Shown: positions 26,057 through 36,151 of the stretch, in pieces
Layout of the letters: each line of letters opens with the position of its first letter
How positions within the stretch are numbered: position 1 is the first letter of the stretch
Source: DASQZK01 sp963764345
Lineage (GTDB): Bacteria; Bacteroidota; Bacteroidia; Bacteroidales; GCA-2748055
Assembly: GCA_963764345.1 (NCBI GenBank)
Contig: CAVXSF010000032.1
Span: 62,001-126,000, forward strand
DNA length: 64,000 nucleotides
Direction of reading: 5' to 3'
Notes under the pieces: model-generated
The model's input: the letters and a program-made list of their open reading frames with translations, nothing else
What the model was told of the DNA's origin: nothing
The model's database searches: none
Position numbers and translations under genes: made by a program

Positions 26057-27511
26057 TCACCTCCCGCCGCCGGAAGTTTCGACTCTCTCGAAAGCGCCTA
26101 TATCCGGCTTGCCGTCATCAATGCGGCTGTTCCCCAGTTTGTCGGTGGGGAATCTCTCCCCAATGGACAATAATCCGGCGTTTATAGCCGGGGAAAGGGT
26201 ATCCAGCTCAAAGTCGTAATCGTCCCACGAAACGAAGCGGGGTCCTTCTTCCGGGTAATTGATCAGGTTTGTGAAATGAGAGGTATCACTCAGGTTGAGC
26301 GAGTCGGGGTGGAATTTGGTCAGGCAGTTCTCAAATTTATAGTTGAGGACCGTCTCCGGAGAATACCTGTCCACGTAAAGTTCGCTCGACATGTTTCCCC
26401 AGATGATGCAGTTTCCGAAATATGCTTTATCAAGATCCCTGATTTCGTAATTTGTATAGACAACGCCGTTCACTGTATCGTTATAGGGATAGTAATTATT
26501 CAGTACGACAGAAGGAACCTGACGCACGGGATTGTACTGCCACCGGTTGGCGATGGTACACTGGTAAAATTCGTAGCTGCCGCCCCATAATAGTGCGATG
26601 GCACTCTGACCGCAGTCTGCAAATACGTTGTTCCACCCAAGAATGGTTGATCCCCGGGCCAGAATACCAACCGACGAAAAATGGCCCAGAAAAGAGTTGG
26701 ACAGGGTAAGTGTCGGGTTGCTGTTCATGAAGGTATCGACTCTCACACCGAAGTTACCGCACCGCAAATCAACATTATCCATAACATTATCATGACTTCC
26801 TGCATAAAGCCAGATCCCGCCCCATTGACCGGGAATGTCCTGGTACATTTGTTCAAGTCTGTCGCCTGCAAATGTGATAGGCATATCGGTCTGACCTTCA
26901 GCCCTGAGAGACCCGAAGACATATAGGACTGCACCTTTATGAAAATACACTCTTACTCCCGGTTCAATGGTAAGAACCTGGCCTGAGTCAACGGCTGCAC
27001 CATCGATAATCAGATAAGGTTTGTCATTCATCCAGGTCTGTGAACCGACGTATTCTCCCCTAATGATATGCACATCCTGCCCCCAGGCCATCAGATCGAT
27101 GTCCTGAATTTTACCATTGGTCTCGGTGACCACTGAGTCCTGTTGAAGTAACAAGCCGTCGGAGTTATTCGGATCGAGCGTGGCCTCAACGAAAACATAA
27201 ATACTGTCTTTCGGGGGTATCTGAATATTCCTGAAGTCTGTTCCCGGCGACCCGTCAACATTGATGCGATATACCGATGACTGCCCTTTTCCCAGATAGA
27301 TGCGGGATACGGTGATATAATCTTTGTAAGGATTATGTATGGTGAAACTTTTCGTCACCGTACCCAGAGTCGTGAAAACCGTATCAAAATAAAGGGTATC
27401 CAGTGAAAAACTGATCCCCGAATTATGGGTCGTGATAAATTTTTCCTTTTCGCAGGAGATGACTGCAATGATAAAAAACAGGGAAAGAAGCAGGTTACGG
27501 ATCAGTCGCAT
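26057..27511 (-). CDS. Lipoprotein with predicted right-handed beta-helix
   Basis: Started at ATG 27511 with signal MRLIRNLLLSLFFIIAVISC, Cys being the likely lipidation site; 484 residues. Residues about 35-110 look like an Ig/ASPM-type beta domain (FDTVFTTLGTVTKSFTIHNP). After GVRVYFHKGAVLYVFGSLRA comes a series of short strands with Asn-rich turns (NVFADCGQSAI, YEFYQCTIAN, FENCLTK) typical of a pectate-lyase-like beta-helix, ending with INAGL and DIGAFE, as in choice-of-anchor Q type proteins. Probably a surface or periplasmic protein; no catalytic residues can be named. Confidence 0.75.
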   Translation of the reverse strand: MRLIRNLLLSLFFIIAVISCEKEKFITTHNSGISFSLDTLYFDTVFTTLGTVTKSFTIHNPYKDYITVSRIYLGKGQSSVYRINVDGSPGTDFRNIQIPPKDSIYVFVEATLDPNNSDGLLLQQDSVVTETNGKIQDIDLMAWGQDVHIIRGEYVGSQTWMNDKPYLIIDGAAVDSGQVLTIEPGVRVYFHKGAVLYVFGSLRAEGQTDMPITFAGDRLEQMYQDIPGQWGGIWLYAGSHDNVMDNVDLRCGNFGVRVDTFMNSNPTLTLSNSFLGHFSSVGILARGSTILGWNNVFADCGQSAIALLWGGSYEFYQCTIANRWQYNPVRQVPSVVLNNYYPYNDTVNGVVYTNYEIRDLDKAYFGNCIIWGNMSSELYVDRYSPETVLNYKFENCLTKFHPDSLNLSDTSHFTNLINYPEEGPRFVSWDDYDFELDTLSPAINAGLLSIGERFPTDKLGNSRIDDGKPDIGAFERVETSGGGR

Positions 27512-27846
27512 ACTGAAAAATTTATGGCAAAAATAACCTTCTGAACGGGATTTCAAGGTTTATTCAGTAACGTTTTTTTATGCAGATAATTGCAAAACCT
27601 GATATTAATAATTCTCCGGCCCTATGCCAAAAGTATGTTTCATTTGAAGATTTCGTGCAACCAACAAAGCAGACTGACCGTATAACCGCAACAGTTAGGC
27701 TCTGACAATGAGTTTGTTATAACAATAACACAATACTATAATAACCGATAATACTGATAATGAGATTTATGAAGACAATGATCCCCCGTATAAATTTAAG
27801 TGCCGACAAACCGTAACTATCCTCTTGAACCTATAGAAAAATACCG

Positions 27847-30800
27847 ATGATGAAAAAGCTACTCGTGATTTCCGTTTTTATTATTTTCTACTTTGTTCCA
27901 ACCAAAGCCCAGTACAAAATCATCAACTACACCGACATGAACCAGATCAACTCGCTGGTTGAAGATGGTGATTACATCTGGGTTTGTACTTCGGGTGGCG
28001 CATTCAAGCGAAGGAAAAGCGACGGCACCCTGGTAACGGTATTTAATACCCTTAACAGCGGCCTGGCCCGAAACCGGGTCAATGCCATGTATATTGATTT
28101 TTATGGTAACTATTGGTTTGGAACGAATTACGGGGGGATATCCATGTTCGACGGGTCAAAATGGACTACCATCAATGAAGTTGACGGATTCAGGATCTAT
28201 GATTGTGAGACCATTACCGCCGACATAAACGGGAACATGTGGTTTGGCGTCAATGACGGTCATGTTCTCAAATATGACGGTGAGACCTGGAAGGATATAA
28301 ATCTCCACGGAAACTGGTATGTCGCAAGCATTGTCAGTGATGATATCGGGAATATCTGGATTGGCATTGCCGGCATACACGGGAGCGGTTACAAGATAGA
28401 TCCTGAAGGGAACGTGTCCGATTTCAACGGCCCCGGTGACATCTTTAAGACGAACGGGATCTATGACATAGGAAAGGACAGGCTGGGAAATCTCTGGTTT
28501 ACATCCTATGGAGGAGTATACCGTTACAACATTCTTTCAGATACCTGGACGAATTTCTCGAGTGGCTTTTATGGCAATAACTATGCATTTTCCCTCGATG
28601 GCAACGGGAATGTCTGGATATCGACAGACGGAGGGGTTTATGAATATAACGGTTCTATATGGACACACTATACTTCCGGAGAATCGGGTGACAGGGTGGA
28701 TCTGATTCCGGATATACTCTGTGATGCCCAGAATAACGTGTGGGTAGGAGGTTACAACGGCCTGGCAAAAATCACACCCGGGAATTACACCTGGGGTACG
28801 GCCATCAGGGTGAATGCCCTGAAATCTGATTACGTTGAAACTATGTCATTTACAAGGGACGGAACGGCAAGGCTGTTCGGACAGTTTTCTTACATGACAG
28901 GCTACTCCGACGGCTATTGGTGGGAAACCTCGCCGGTCTCCAGTTGCAGTTATTCCTGGGTAGAAAATTCTCTTACCGATAAGGATGACAATACCTGGAT
29001 CTCGTACATCGACGGCGCGGATTCAACCGTAAAGCTGATTAAGTTTACCCCGGCTAATGTTGCTACCTGTTATTCCGTGTCCGGCAAAATGGATTTTGGT
29101 CAGTGGACTACCGCGTTTGTTACCGACATGACTTATGACCCTAAATACAACCTGATATGGATAGGAACCAAAAAGGGACTTATCTGGTTCAATGCAAGCT
29201 ACGGGTCTTCAGGAACATGGACCTCACCAACGTACGGCCTTCCGGAAGATTATATAACCGGGGTCGATATTCACGATGGTGTGGTGTGGTACTCAACCTC
29301 TGCCAGCGGTATAGGATATTATGATGTGAATAATGGTGATTTTGGCGTTCTTGACGAAAGCAGCGGCCTTCCATCCAACCAGGTATATGATCTTGCCTTT
29401 GACAAAAACGGCGGGATGTATTTTCTCGCCGGTCCTACGCTGTACCATAAAATAAATGATGCCTATAAAAATTACAGCCTTCCCGATTATTACAATTGCC
29501 TGGCGGTTGACAGTATGAATAATATCTGGCTCGGCGGAAATTTCGGCGCCGCCAAATTTAACGGTAGAGCCATTCGAACCTTCACCACAGATGACGGACT
29601 GACAGAAAACATGGTCGATAACATTGTTGTGGCTCCCAACAATGATGTCTGGCTATGCTCCGGATATTATGGCATAACAAAGATAAATACGGTAGCTCCC
29701 CAACCCGGTTTTGACACTCCCATTACGTGTCTTCCCGATACCACCTTCCTATCGAATATGTCAACAGAAGCAGATACCCTCACAAGGTATGCCTGGGATA
29801 TCAATGATGACGGCAGTATAGAATCCACCGCTAAAAACTTCAGATACCACTTTGATGTTGCAGGCATATATACCATTGGGTTGACGGCATGGAATGATGA
29901 GAAAAACGGGCACATCACAAAAGATATCCAGGTGCTTGAATCGCCGGATGCCACGATCAGTCCGTCGGGGATAAACCATATCTGCACCGGCGATAAAATA
30001 CGCATACAGGCGGGTATCAATAATCCCGATGCCAGTCTCAAATATACCTACAACTGGAACACAGGAGATCAATCAAACCGTATTTACACCGACACAAGCG
30101 GTGTATATTATTTCAGCGTAAGTAACGGCATGTGTAACTCCATGTCAGACTCCGCCACGGTTATCGCGGCAGAGCCCTTTTCCGGACTTCAGATTTGCCT
30201 GGTCACTGTTGATCCGGACGAGAACAAGAACATGATCGTATGGCAACCGGCTAACGACTTAGGGGTGGTCTCGTACAACATTTATAAACTTTTCGGCAAC
30301 AGCTATGTGCCGATTGGTAACGTGCCGGCCGGTGACCCGTCCTATTTCGTCGACTATAATTCGACTCCCGACGCCCTGGCTGCCAGGTATGCCATCACAG
30401 CCATCGATACCTGTGGCAATGAATCGGCAAAAAGCCCTTATCATCAAACCATTCACCTGGGGGCTTCTATAGGGGCACAGGCCAATACCATCGTTCTTGA
30501 CTGGACACCCTATGTGGACGAGAGCGGGAACTTTCAGCCCGAATGGTATTATATCTACCGGGGGCTCAGCGCAGATCAGATGCAGGTACATGACTCCGTC
30601 TCTTCTTCATTCACCGAATGGAACGATCTCGATCCGGGAGAGAACAGGTATTACCAAATTGGTGCGAAAAAGGCCGATCCCTGCTATGTGTCCACAAAAA
30701 AGACTACTGGCGGACCATACGCACATTCACTGTCAAACCTGGAAGACAACAAACTGAAAGCCGGAACCGGAACTCTCACCACAGGCAGGCTGACAGTGTA

Positions 30801-31020
30801 TCCAAATCCGTTCCATGATCAGGCTGTTATTGTCTGGGACAATGCCGGAGCAGGAAATGTCAGGATTATTATTACCGATCTGCGCGGCCGGGTCGTCAGG
30901 GAGACGGATAATGTACCCGGTAACCGGTATACCCTCCGGAAAGAAAATCTTAATCCAGGAATGTATTTCATCACCATCGAAGGACAAAAAATCTTCCAGA
31001 CCAAAATTGTGGTTAACTGA
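27847..31020 (+). CDS. Secreted two-component-regulator-type propeller protein with PKD domain and T9SS tail
   Basis: A 1057-residue exported protein. Signal peptide to about residue 22 (FVPTKAQ). Residues about 30-620 hold many Reg_prop repeats of the form DxxGNxWfGtxxGvxxY, for example DGNGNVWISTDGGVYEYNG, expected to fold as two seven-bladed propellers. A PKD-like domain follows (about 640-720; YAWDINDDGSIES), then fibronectin-like segments (about 780-950), and a T9SS sorting domain from VYPNPFHDQAVIVW to KIFQTKIVVN. In hybrid two-component systems of Bacteroidota such propellers are the periplasmic sensor; here there is no kinase part, so it is a free surface protein. ATG 27850 is an alternative start. 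Confidence 0.88.
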   Translation: MMKKLLVISVFIIFYFVPTKAQYKIINYTDMNQINSLVEDGDYIWVCTSGGAFKRRKSDGTLVTVFNTLNSGLARNRVNAMYIDFYGNYWFGTNYGGISMFDGSKWTTINEVDGFRIYDCETITADINGNMWFGVNDGHVLKYDGETWKDINLHGNWYVASIVSDDIGNIWIGIAGIHGSGYKIDPEGNVSDFNGPGDIFKTNGIYDIGKDRLGNLWFTSYGGVYRYNILSDTWTNFSSGFYGNNYAFSLDGNGNVWISTDGGVYEYNGSIWTHYTSGESGDRVDLIPDILCDAQNNVWVGGYNGLAKITPGNYTWGTAIRVNALKSDYVETMSFTRDGTARLFGQFSYMTGYSDGYWWETSPVSSCSYSWVENSLTDKDDNTWISYIDGADSTVKLIKFTPANVATCYSVSGKMDFGQWTTAFVTDMTYDPKYNLIWIGTKKGLIWFNASYGSSGTWTSPTYGLPEDYITGVDIHDGVVWYSTSASGIGYYDVNNGDFGVLDESSGLPSNQVYDLAFDKNGGMYFLAGPTLYHKINDAYKNYSLPDYYNCLAVDSMNNIWLGGNFGAAKFNGRAIRTFTTDDGLTENMVDNIVVAPNNDVWLCSGYYGITKINTVAPQPGFDTPITCLPDTTFLSNMSTEADTLTRYAWDINDDGSIESTAKNFRYHFDVAGIYTIGLTAWNDEKNGHITKDIQVLESPDATISPSGINHICTGDKIRIQAGINNPDASLKYTYNWNTGDQSNRIYTDTSGVYYFSVSNGMCNSMSDSATVIAAEPFSGLQICLVTVDPDENKNMIVWQPANDLGVVSYNIYKLFGNSYVPIGNVPAGDPSYFVDYNSTPDALAARYAITAIDTCGNESAKSPYHQTIHLGASIGAQANTIVLDWTPYVDESGNFQPEWYYIYRGLSADQMQVHDSVSSSFTEWNDLDPGENRYYQIGAKKADPCYVSTKKTTGGPYAHSLSNLEDNKLKAGTGTLTTGRLTVYPNPFHDQAVIVWDNAGAGNVRIIITDLRGRVVRETDNVPGNRYTLRKENLNPGMYFITIEGQKIFQTKIVVN

Positions 31021-31538
31021 TTTCCGCCTGAGATAGTCGATGGAACACCGACCTTTTTTACGAGCCAACCCCCGAAAGCTTCAGTGGTCTAAAACCGCTG
31101 AACCGACAGAAGGGAGCTTAGCGAAGCTAAACCCGCATTCACTATACCATGTTTGGGCACTGGTTGTTTAATTCTGTTCAAATTGATGATATACTTTATT
31201 TTCTTGTTTTTTAATCTTATCAATATTCCAATCTTTTGAGAAGTTAACACAATTGCTAATAACAAGTGCCAACATTGGTTTAGCTAAAAAATGCAATTTT
31301 TTATATACACTGGCGTTTCGTTGTTTTTTACTATACTATTTATGCCTTACAGTGCGCGCCCATCTTATATTTACACACTACGTTAATGCCATCTATATAT
31401 CTATCAAAGACTTTGATTTCCGGTGCGAATCTGCTGTTCAAAAGCATGAAAAGATCATGCTTTAGTATGGAACTAAAAAAAACTTAACTTGCAATCAATT
31501 CGCATTTTCCGTAAATTACCCGGCTAAACCTTGCAACC
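31021..31538. other. 518-bp intergenic region without a recognised gene
   Basis: An imperfect hairpin TTCAGTGG (31080-31087) / CCGCTGAA (31095-31102), with one G-T pair, lies 60 bp after the propeller gene, followed by a second dyad TTAGC-GAA-GCTAA near 31120. The remainder (31160-31500) is AT-rich with no plausible coding sequence. Confidence 0.5.
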
Positions 31539-33521
31539 ATGAAAGCACTTCATTTACACGGGAGGGTCTTTCTGTTGTCTTGTCTCCTTCTTATATTGCT
31601 TTCAGTCAGATCTAACGGACAGGTAACGAATTATCAATACCTGGGATGGCCAGGACAATCTCTCCTGCCCCCTGATCAATTTACAGACATAAACAACTGG
31701 GTGATCAACCCGCAGACGGGAAATTTACTTACCCTCATTCCCGAGGATTCTGCCATCCATATGCACTGGGAAATTGCAGGAGGACAGGGAAGATGGGTAC
31801 AGATCTATCATGTTTTCTCTCCTCCCGTATCGATCGATAATTTTGATGTGTTTGCATCGGATATCAAGGGGAGTTCCTGCCAGGATGCGGCTTCATGTCA
31901 CCGGAATATAACCGTTGAATTTAAGTTTGAGAACGGTGCCAAACAAGCAGTGTTCGTACGAACAGGAGAAGAAGGGCTACTCGGGATCGACCGCTGGGTG
32001 AATAAACTGTTCTTTCTGAGAAATTCACAAAATTTTTATGTCACTGACGGTTTCAAATGGGATTCGATCAACGTTTTTTCCATCGTATTACGTTCCTATC
32101 CTGATAATGCAACAATAGACCCGGATACCGGCGATATCTGGTTCCGCAATTTTGTGATGGACGATACGCATTCATGGGTCAGGGCAACGGATTATGAATC
32201 GCTGACCATTTCTCCCGATACCCTTGATAACATTAAAAATAAAGCAATAGCATTCATCCTTGGGAGACAGACGTCCACCGGGCTGCTGACCACATGGGCA
32301 GAGGATAATTCATCCTGGCTTTACGGACAGGGGCTGGCTCTCAAAGCCCTGACCATAGAGGGATCCTGGCAGAACAATGTTCCCATGAATGATTATGCGA
32401 TCGCAGCACAGAAACTGGCAGCCTTTCTCGCGGCCCATCAGAATCCGGACGGAACATGGCCCAGGGCATGGAACAGCCAGACAGGAGAAGTGATCTTCCC
32501 CTACGAAGCGGATGGTACTATCTGGATGGGTGATTTCCCTTTTCCACTCATGGGACTAAGTGCTTACCTGAAGAAGACCTGTGATCAGGCTGCTTCGGCG
32601 GCTGTCATTAAAGCCCGGAACCTCCTGGTTTCCCTGGTGGATTCAGAAGGTAAATTGTCTACGGTGAACGAGGCTACCGGTGGCAGAATAGCAGTAACCA
32701 GTACCGAGGCATTTGTTGCAGCCATTGCAGCGTTGAGGGAAACCGGAGATACCACGACAGCGGACAAGCTGACAGCTTATATTGACAATACACACTGGAA
32801 CACGGGATTTAATTATTGGAACGAAGGCACCTACTCCGACCGGGTGGTACTGTTTTCAAATACCTGGACACCGGCTGTGTATTCTCTCTATAACAATGAT
32901 CCTCAAAAACCCCTGGAGGCCTTGTCATTCGTAAGCAGGCTGCTATATACCCGGGGACCCGGAGCTCCGTATGGATTTGACGGTACCGGCCCCATTGCCA
33001 CCTGGTTCGAAGGAACACTTTCATACATCAATGCCGGCGGTCCGGGCAGCAATATGTTGATGCGTAACCTGATACCTTATATTGATCCCGATGGCTCTGT
33101 CCCGCATTATAACGACAATATCGGGGGAGCAGCAGGAGTTTGGGCCGTTCCCTGGGAAAGTCTCGACGGTACCAGCTGGCTCTATTTCACTGCATCAAAA
33201 CTGTCTCCCCTGAAACCCCTGGATACAGGGTTCTATTGCCTGCAAACATCCTCGGATAAACATAATATCGCGGAGGACTTTGTAAGGATCTATCCAAATC
33301 CCGCAGACAAGGTACTTCACATTGAGTTCCTGAACCCGGCAACTCCTTGTTGCGAGCTTATGATTTACAATATGGAAGGCATACTTGTGATCGATAAGCA
33401 AATTCATACATCCGCTGATCCCGTTAATCTCGATATCTCTTCCCTGCGAAAAGGAATTTATCTGGTTAAGATAAAGACAGGAAATGGGGAGATTTCGAAA
33501 AAGGTTATTTTGATGGAATAG
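31539..33521 (+). CDS. Secreted protein of unknown function, alpha-toroid-like region and T9SS tail
   Basis: A 660-residue exported protein that I do not recognise. Signal peptide to about residue 28 (SVRSNGQ). Residues about 30-215 are rich in beta strand and resemble a carbohydrate-binding or jelly-roll module (CQDAASCHRNITVEFKF contains two Cys). Residues about 225-560 are helical with spaced motifs such as FILGRQTSTGLLTTWAED, AHQNPDGTWPRAWN and NYWNEGTYSDRVVLFSNTW, similar in character to alpha/alpha-toroid enzymes (glycoside hydrolases, polysaccharide lyases, terpene-cyclase-like). The tail from RIYPNPADKVLHIEF to SKKVILME is a T9SS sorting domain. A polysaccharide-active enzyme is possible but unproven. 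Confidence 0.8.
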   Translation: MKALHLHGRVFLLSCLLLILLSVRSNGQVTNYQYLGWPGQSLLPPDQFTDINNWVINPQTGNLLTLIPEDSAIHMHWEIAGGQGRWVQIYHVFSPPVSIDNFDVFASDIKGSSCQDAASCHRNITVEFKFENGAKQAVFVRTGEEGLLGIDRWVNKLFFLRNSQNFYVTDGFKWDSINVFSIVLRSYPDNATIDPDTGDIWFRNFVMDDTHSWVRATDYESLTISPDTLDNIKNKAIAFILGRQTSTGLLTTWAEDNSSWLYGQGLALKALTIEGSWQNNVPMNDYAIAAQKLAAFLAAHQNPDGTWPRAWNSQTGEVIFPYEADGTIWMGDFPFPLMGLSAYLKKTCDQAASAAVIKARNLLVSLVDSEGKLSTVNEATGGRIAVTSTEAFVAAIAALRETGDTTTADKLTAYIDNTHWNTGFNYWNEGTYSDRVVLFSNTWTPAVYSLYNNDPQKPLEALSFVSRLLYTRGPGAPYGFDGTGPIATWFEGTLSYINAGGPGSNMLMRNLIPYIDPDGSVPHYNDNIGGAAGVWAVPWESLDGTSWLYFTASKLSPLKPLDTGFYCLQTSSDKHNIAEDFVRIYPNPADKVLHIEFLNPATPCCELMIYNMEGILVIDKQIHTSADPVNLDISSLRKGIYLVKIKTGNGEISKKVILME

Positions 33522-33688
33522 AAAGACCGGCGACAAGCGAAACTGACATGGCATTTACTCTTTTACCGGCGGGGGAAAGTAGCTCCCTGATGCCATGCGA
33601 TTCCTAAGCTTGTAAAGGTATTTACTCCGGTCTGAATCAAATTCTTCCATGCTAACCTAGTCCACCCCGGCACTCCCTATGTTGACTT

Positions 33689-33964
33689 TCACTTTACATC
33701 ATTATGCTGGTTCCCGAGTTCAATAAATAAGCCCGAATATAGTTCTTGCCATCTGTAAGCCGCCAGACATATACCTAATAAAAAGGTGACCGCTATACTT
33801 ATGATCCCGTGGAATTTGCAGGCAGGCAGGGGGATTCTTAAAATCCATTGCAACTGGTAAATGACTACCAAACAAAGCATTTCGAAAAACAATAAAGGGA
33901 CCGATCTGTTAAAGTATACCAGGTAGAGATAAGATGTATTTACATCCGCAACCGGATTAATTTT
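33689..33964 (-). pseudogene. Probable C-terminal remnant of an acyltransferase-3-like membrane protein
   Basis: A stop-to-stop frame with no proper start codon reads NTSYLYLVYFNRSVPLLFF, then a second hydrophobic helix and HGIISIAVTFLLGICLAAY. This two-helix ending resembles the last part of OafA-type O-acyltransferases (SYxLYLvH ... switch to an ending helix with SYR). The frame closes at a TAA at 33965-33967, and the upstream part of a gene would have to lie where the amidohydrolase now is, so it has been lost. The assignment is weak. The rest of 33522-33990 holds nothing I recognise. Confidence 0.3.
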
Positions 33965-33990
33965 TTAATTTTACAGCAAAATATACGGTC

Positions 33991-35625
33991 ATGTATAAAC
34001 ATGTGTGGATTTTAATATTCCCTTTACTAACCGTTTTAAGCTGTAGCAGGGTGAAAAATGTGGATCTGATTATTACAAATGCAGTAGTCTACAGTGTTGA
34101 CAGCACTTTTGGTATATACCAGGCTTTTGCCGTTGACAAAGGCAGGATCGTCGATGCCGGAACATCGGAATACATCGCGAAGCATTATTCTTCAGCCGAC
34201 AAAAAAGATCTCAGGGGGAAGTTCGTTTACCCCGGATTTATCGATGCCCACTGTCATTTTGACCAGTACGGCCTGGGGCTGCAGGAAGCCGGGCTCACCG
34301 GAACCTCATCTTTCGAAGAAGTACTGCAGCGTGTTGAAGACCAGTCCGTGAAGAATCCTTCCGGCTGGATTATCGGAAATGGCTGGGATCAGAACGACTG
34401 GGTCAACAAAGTTTTTCCCGACCGCAGTCCGTTGGACCGGATGTTCCCTGACCGGCCCGTGGTACTCTTCCGTGTAGATGGTCATGCCGCCCTGGTAAAT
34501 GAAACGGCCCTGAAACTGGCTGGCATTTTTACCGATACTAAAGTCAGCGGGGGTGAATTTGAAAAAAAGGAAGGCCGGCTTACCGGAATACTCGTGGATA
34601 ATGCCGTCGGTTTCATCCGGAGGAAAATACCCAAACCCGACAATCAGCAAATGGATAAGGCACTCCTCGATGCACAGAGGAATTGTTTTGCCGTGGGTCT
34701 GACATCCCTTCACGTCGCAGGACTCGATGCCGATGTGATCAGCATGATGGACGATCTTGACAGGCAGGACAGCCTTAAAATCAGGATATATGCCATGCTC
34801 CTTGCTAAGGAGAAGAATCTGGAAGCATACATGTATAAAGGGATCTATAAGACCGACAGGTTACATGTGGCTTCAATTAAAATGTTTGCCGACGGGGCTC
34901 TTGGTTCCCGGGGTGCCAGGTTGTTAAAGCCTTACAGCGATGACCCGGGTAACAGCGGTTTCTGGGTTACCGACCCATCGGTGATCCGGCATTTTGCCAG
35001 CCTGGCTGACTCCTGCGGATACCAGGTCAATGTACATTGCATTGGCGATGCGGCCAATGATACTGTCCTTCATATCTTCGGCGATATCCTCAGGGGAAAG
35101 AACGACAAACGCTGGCGTATCGAACATGCACAGGTTCTCGCCCCCCGTGATTTTGAACTTTTCGGGAAGTACTCAATTGTCCCTTCCGTTCAGCCAACCC
35201 ACGCCACCTCTGATATGTACTGGGTGCGGGAAAGACTGGGTGACAGGGTTAAGGATGCCTATGCATATAAAAGGTTGCTTGAACAGTTGGGCTGGCTGGC
35301 CGATGGAAGTGATTTCCCGGTTGAAAGCATTAATCCTGTCTATGGATTTTATGCCGCCTTCACCCGGCAGGACCGGCAGGGTTATCCCGAAGGCGGATTT
35401 CAGCCCGGAGATGCTCTTACCCGCAAGGAAGCTTTGAAAGCCATGACCATCTGGGCTGCTAAAGCTGCCTTTGAAGAAAACGAGAAGGGTAGTATCGAAA
35501 GCGGTAAATTTGCCGATTTTGTAGTACTCGACCGGGATATCATGACGGCTCCCCCCCTGGATGTTGTAAATTCAAAAGTTCTTTATACCTTCATTGGAGG
35601 AGAGATGGTGTATTCAAAGAATTAA
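33991..35625 (+). CDS. YtcJ-like metal-dependent amidohydrolase, lipoprotein
   Basis: A 544-residue amidohydrolase of the YtcJ/LAF3 type. It starts with a lipoprotein signal (ILIFPLLTVLSC). Features: FVYPGFIDAHCHFDQYG with the metal-binding HxH, GWIIGNGWDQNDW, KMFADGALGSRGARLL, VNVHCIGDAAND, RIEHAQVLAPRDF, SVQPTHATSDMYW, LADGSDFPVES and the C-terminal GKFADFVVLDRDIM. Enzymes of this group hydrolyse amide bonds or related groups in a TIM barrel with one or two metals; the substrate is unknown. The GNAT gene follows after 10 bp. Confidence 0.92.
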   Translation: MYKHVWILIFPLLTVLSCSRVKNVDLIITNAVVYSVDSTFGIYQAFAVDKGRIVDAGTSEYIAKHYSSADKKDLRGKFVYPGFIDAHCHFDQYGLGLQEAGLTGTSSFEEVLQRVEDQSVKNPSGWIIGNGWDQNDWVNKVFPDRSPLDRMFPDRPVVLFRVDGHAALVNETALKLAGIFTDTKVSGGEFEKKEGRLTGILVDNAVGFIRRKIPKPDNQQMDKALLDAQRNCFAVGLTSLHVAGLDADVISMMDDLDRQDSLKIRIYAMLLAKEKNLEAYMYKGIYKTDRLHVASIKMFADGALGSRGARLLKPYSDDPGNSGFWVTDPSVIRHFASLADSCGYQVNVHCIGDAANDTVLHIFGDILRGKNDKRWRIEHAQVLAPRDFELFGKYSIVPSVQPTHATSDMYWVRERLGDRVKDAYAYKRLLEQLGWLADGSDFPVESINPVYGFYAAFTRQDRQGYPEGGFQPGDALTRKEALKAMTIWAAKAAFEENEKGSIESGKFADFVVLDRDIMTAPPLDVVNSKVLYTFIGGEMVYSKN

Positions 35626-35635
35626 ACCTTTCCTG

Positions 35636-36151
35636 ATGATCATCAAAGCAGAAGAAAAAGATTTCCTCGAAATCATGTTCATATACCAGTTGACCGTATA
35701 TGCCATGAATGATCAGGGTCTGTTCAACTGGAACACAGCCTATCCCGGATTCAGGGACGTACTTGCCGACATCCGTGAAGGTGATATGTATATCTACAAG
35801 GAAGACGAGGTGGTCCTTGGCGTCGTATGCCTTAACCAGGAGCAGCCGGAAGAATATGAGCCACTTTCATGGAAATATGACGGGCCGTTCCTCGTCGTTC
35901 ACCGCCTGGCCGTTCACCCTTCCTTCAGAAACCGGCACATTGGCGAAAAAATGATGAAGTTTGCTGCCGGAATGGCGAAAGAGAAAGGATTCCGGTCGGT
36001 GAGGCTGGATGCCATCACGGTGAATCCGTCTGCCATGAAGCTGTATTCGAAAACAGGGTACGAGCAGGTCGGGATTATTTTCTTTTCGTACCAGAAAGAT
36101 CCCTTCATGTGCATGGAACTAAAAATCGATGCGGACCCTGATCAGAAATAA
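35636..36151 (+). CDS. GNAT-family N-acetyltransferase
   Basis: Started at ATG 35636, just after the amidohydrolase stop; an earlier in-frame start at 35594 would overlap that gene. 171 residues. The acetyl-CoA region reads VVHRLAVHPSFRNRHIGEKMMKFAAGMAKEKGF, a good R/Q-x-x-G-x-A-type motif A (here RNRHIG), followed by SVRLDAITVNPSAMKLYSKTGY (motif B). The acceptor is unknown. Its last 10 bp overlap the convergent outer-membrane gene. Confidence 0.88.
   Translation: MIIKAEEKDFLEIMFIYQLTVYAMNDQGLFNWNTAYPGFRDVLADIREGDMYIYKEDEVVLGVVCLNQEQPEEYEPLSWKYDGPFLVVHRLAVHPSFRNRHIGEKMMKFAAGMAKEKGFRSVRLDAITVNPSAMKLYSKTGYEQVGIIFFSYQKDPFMCMELKIDADPDQK

Noticed and set aside
27714..27725. 12-bp palindrome TTGTTATAACAA upstream of the propeller gene
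   Set aside because: Short AT-rich palindromes are expected by chance in such spacers; no second copy or promoter link was seen.
31253..31465. 70-codon plus-strand frame in the AT-rich gap
   Set aside because: Composition is that of the AT-rich spacer, with no start signal or recognised motif.
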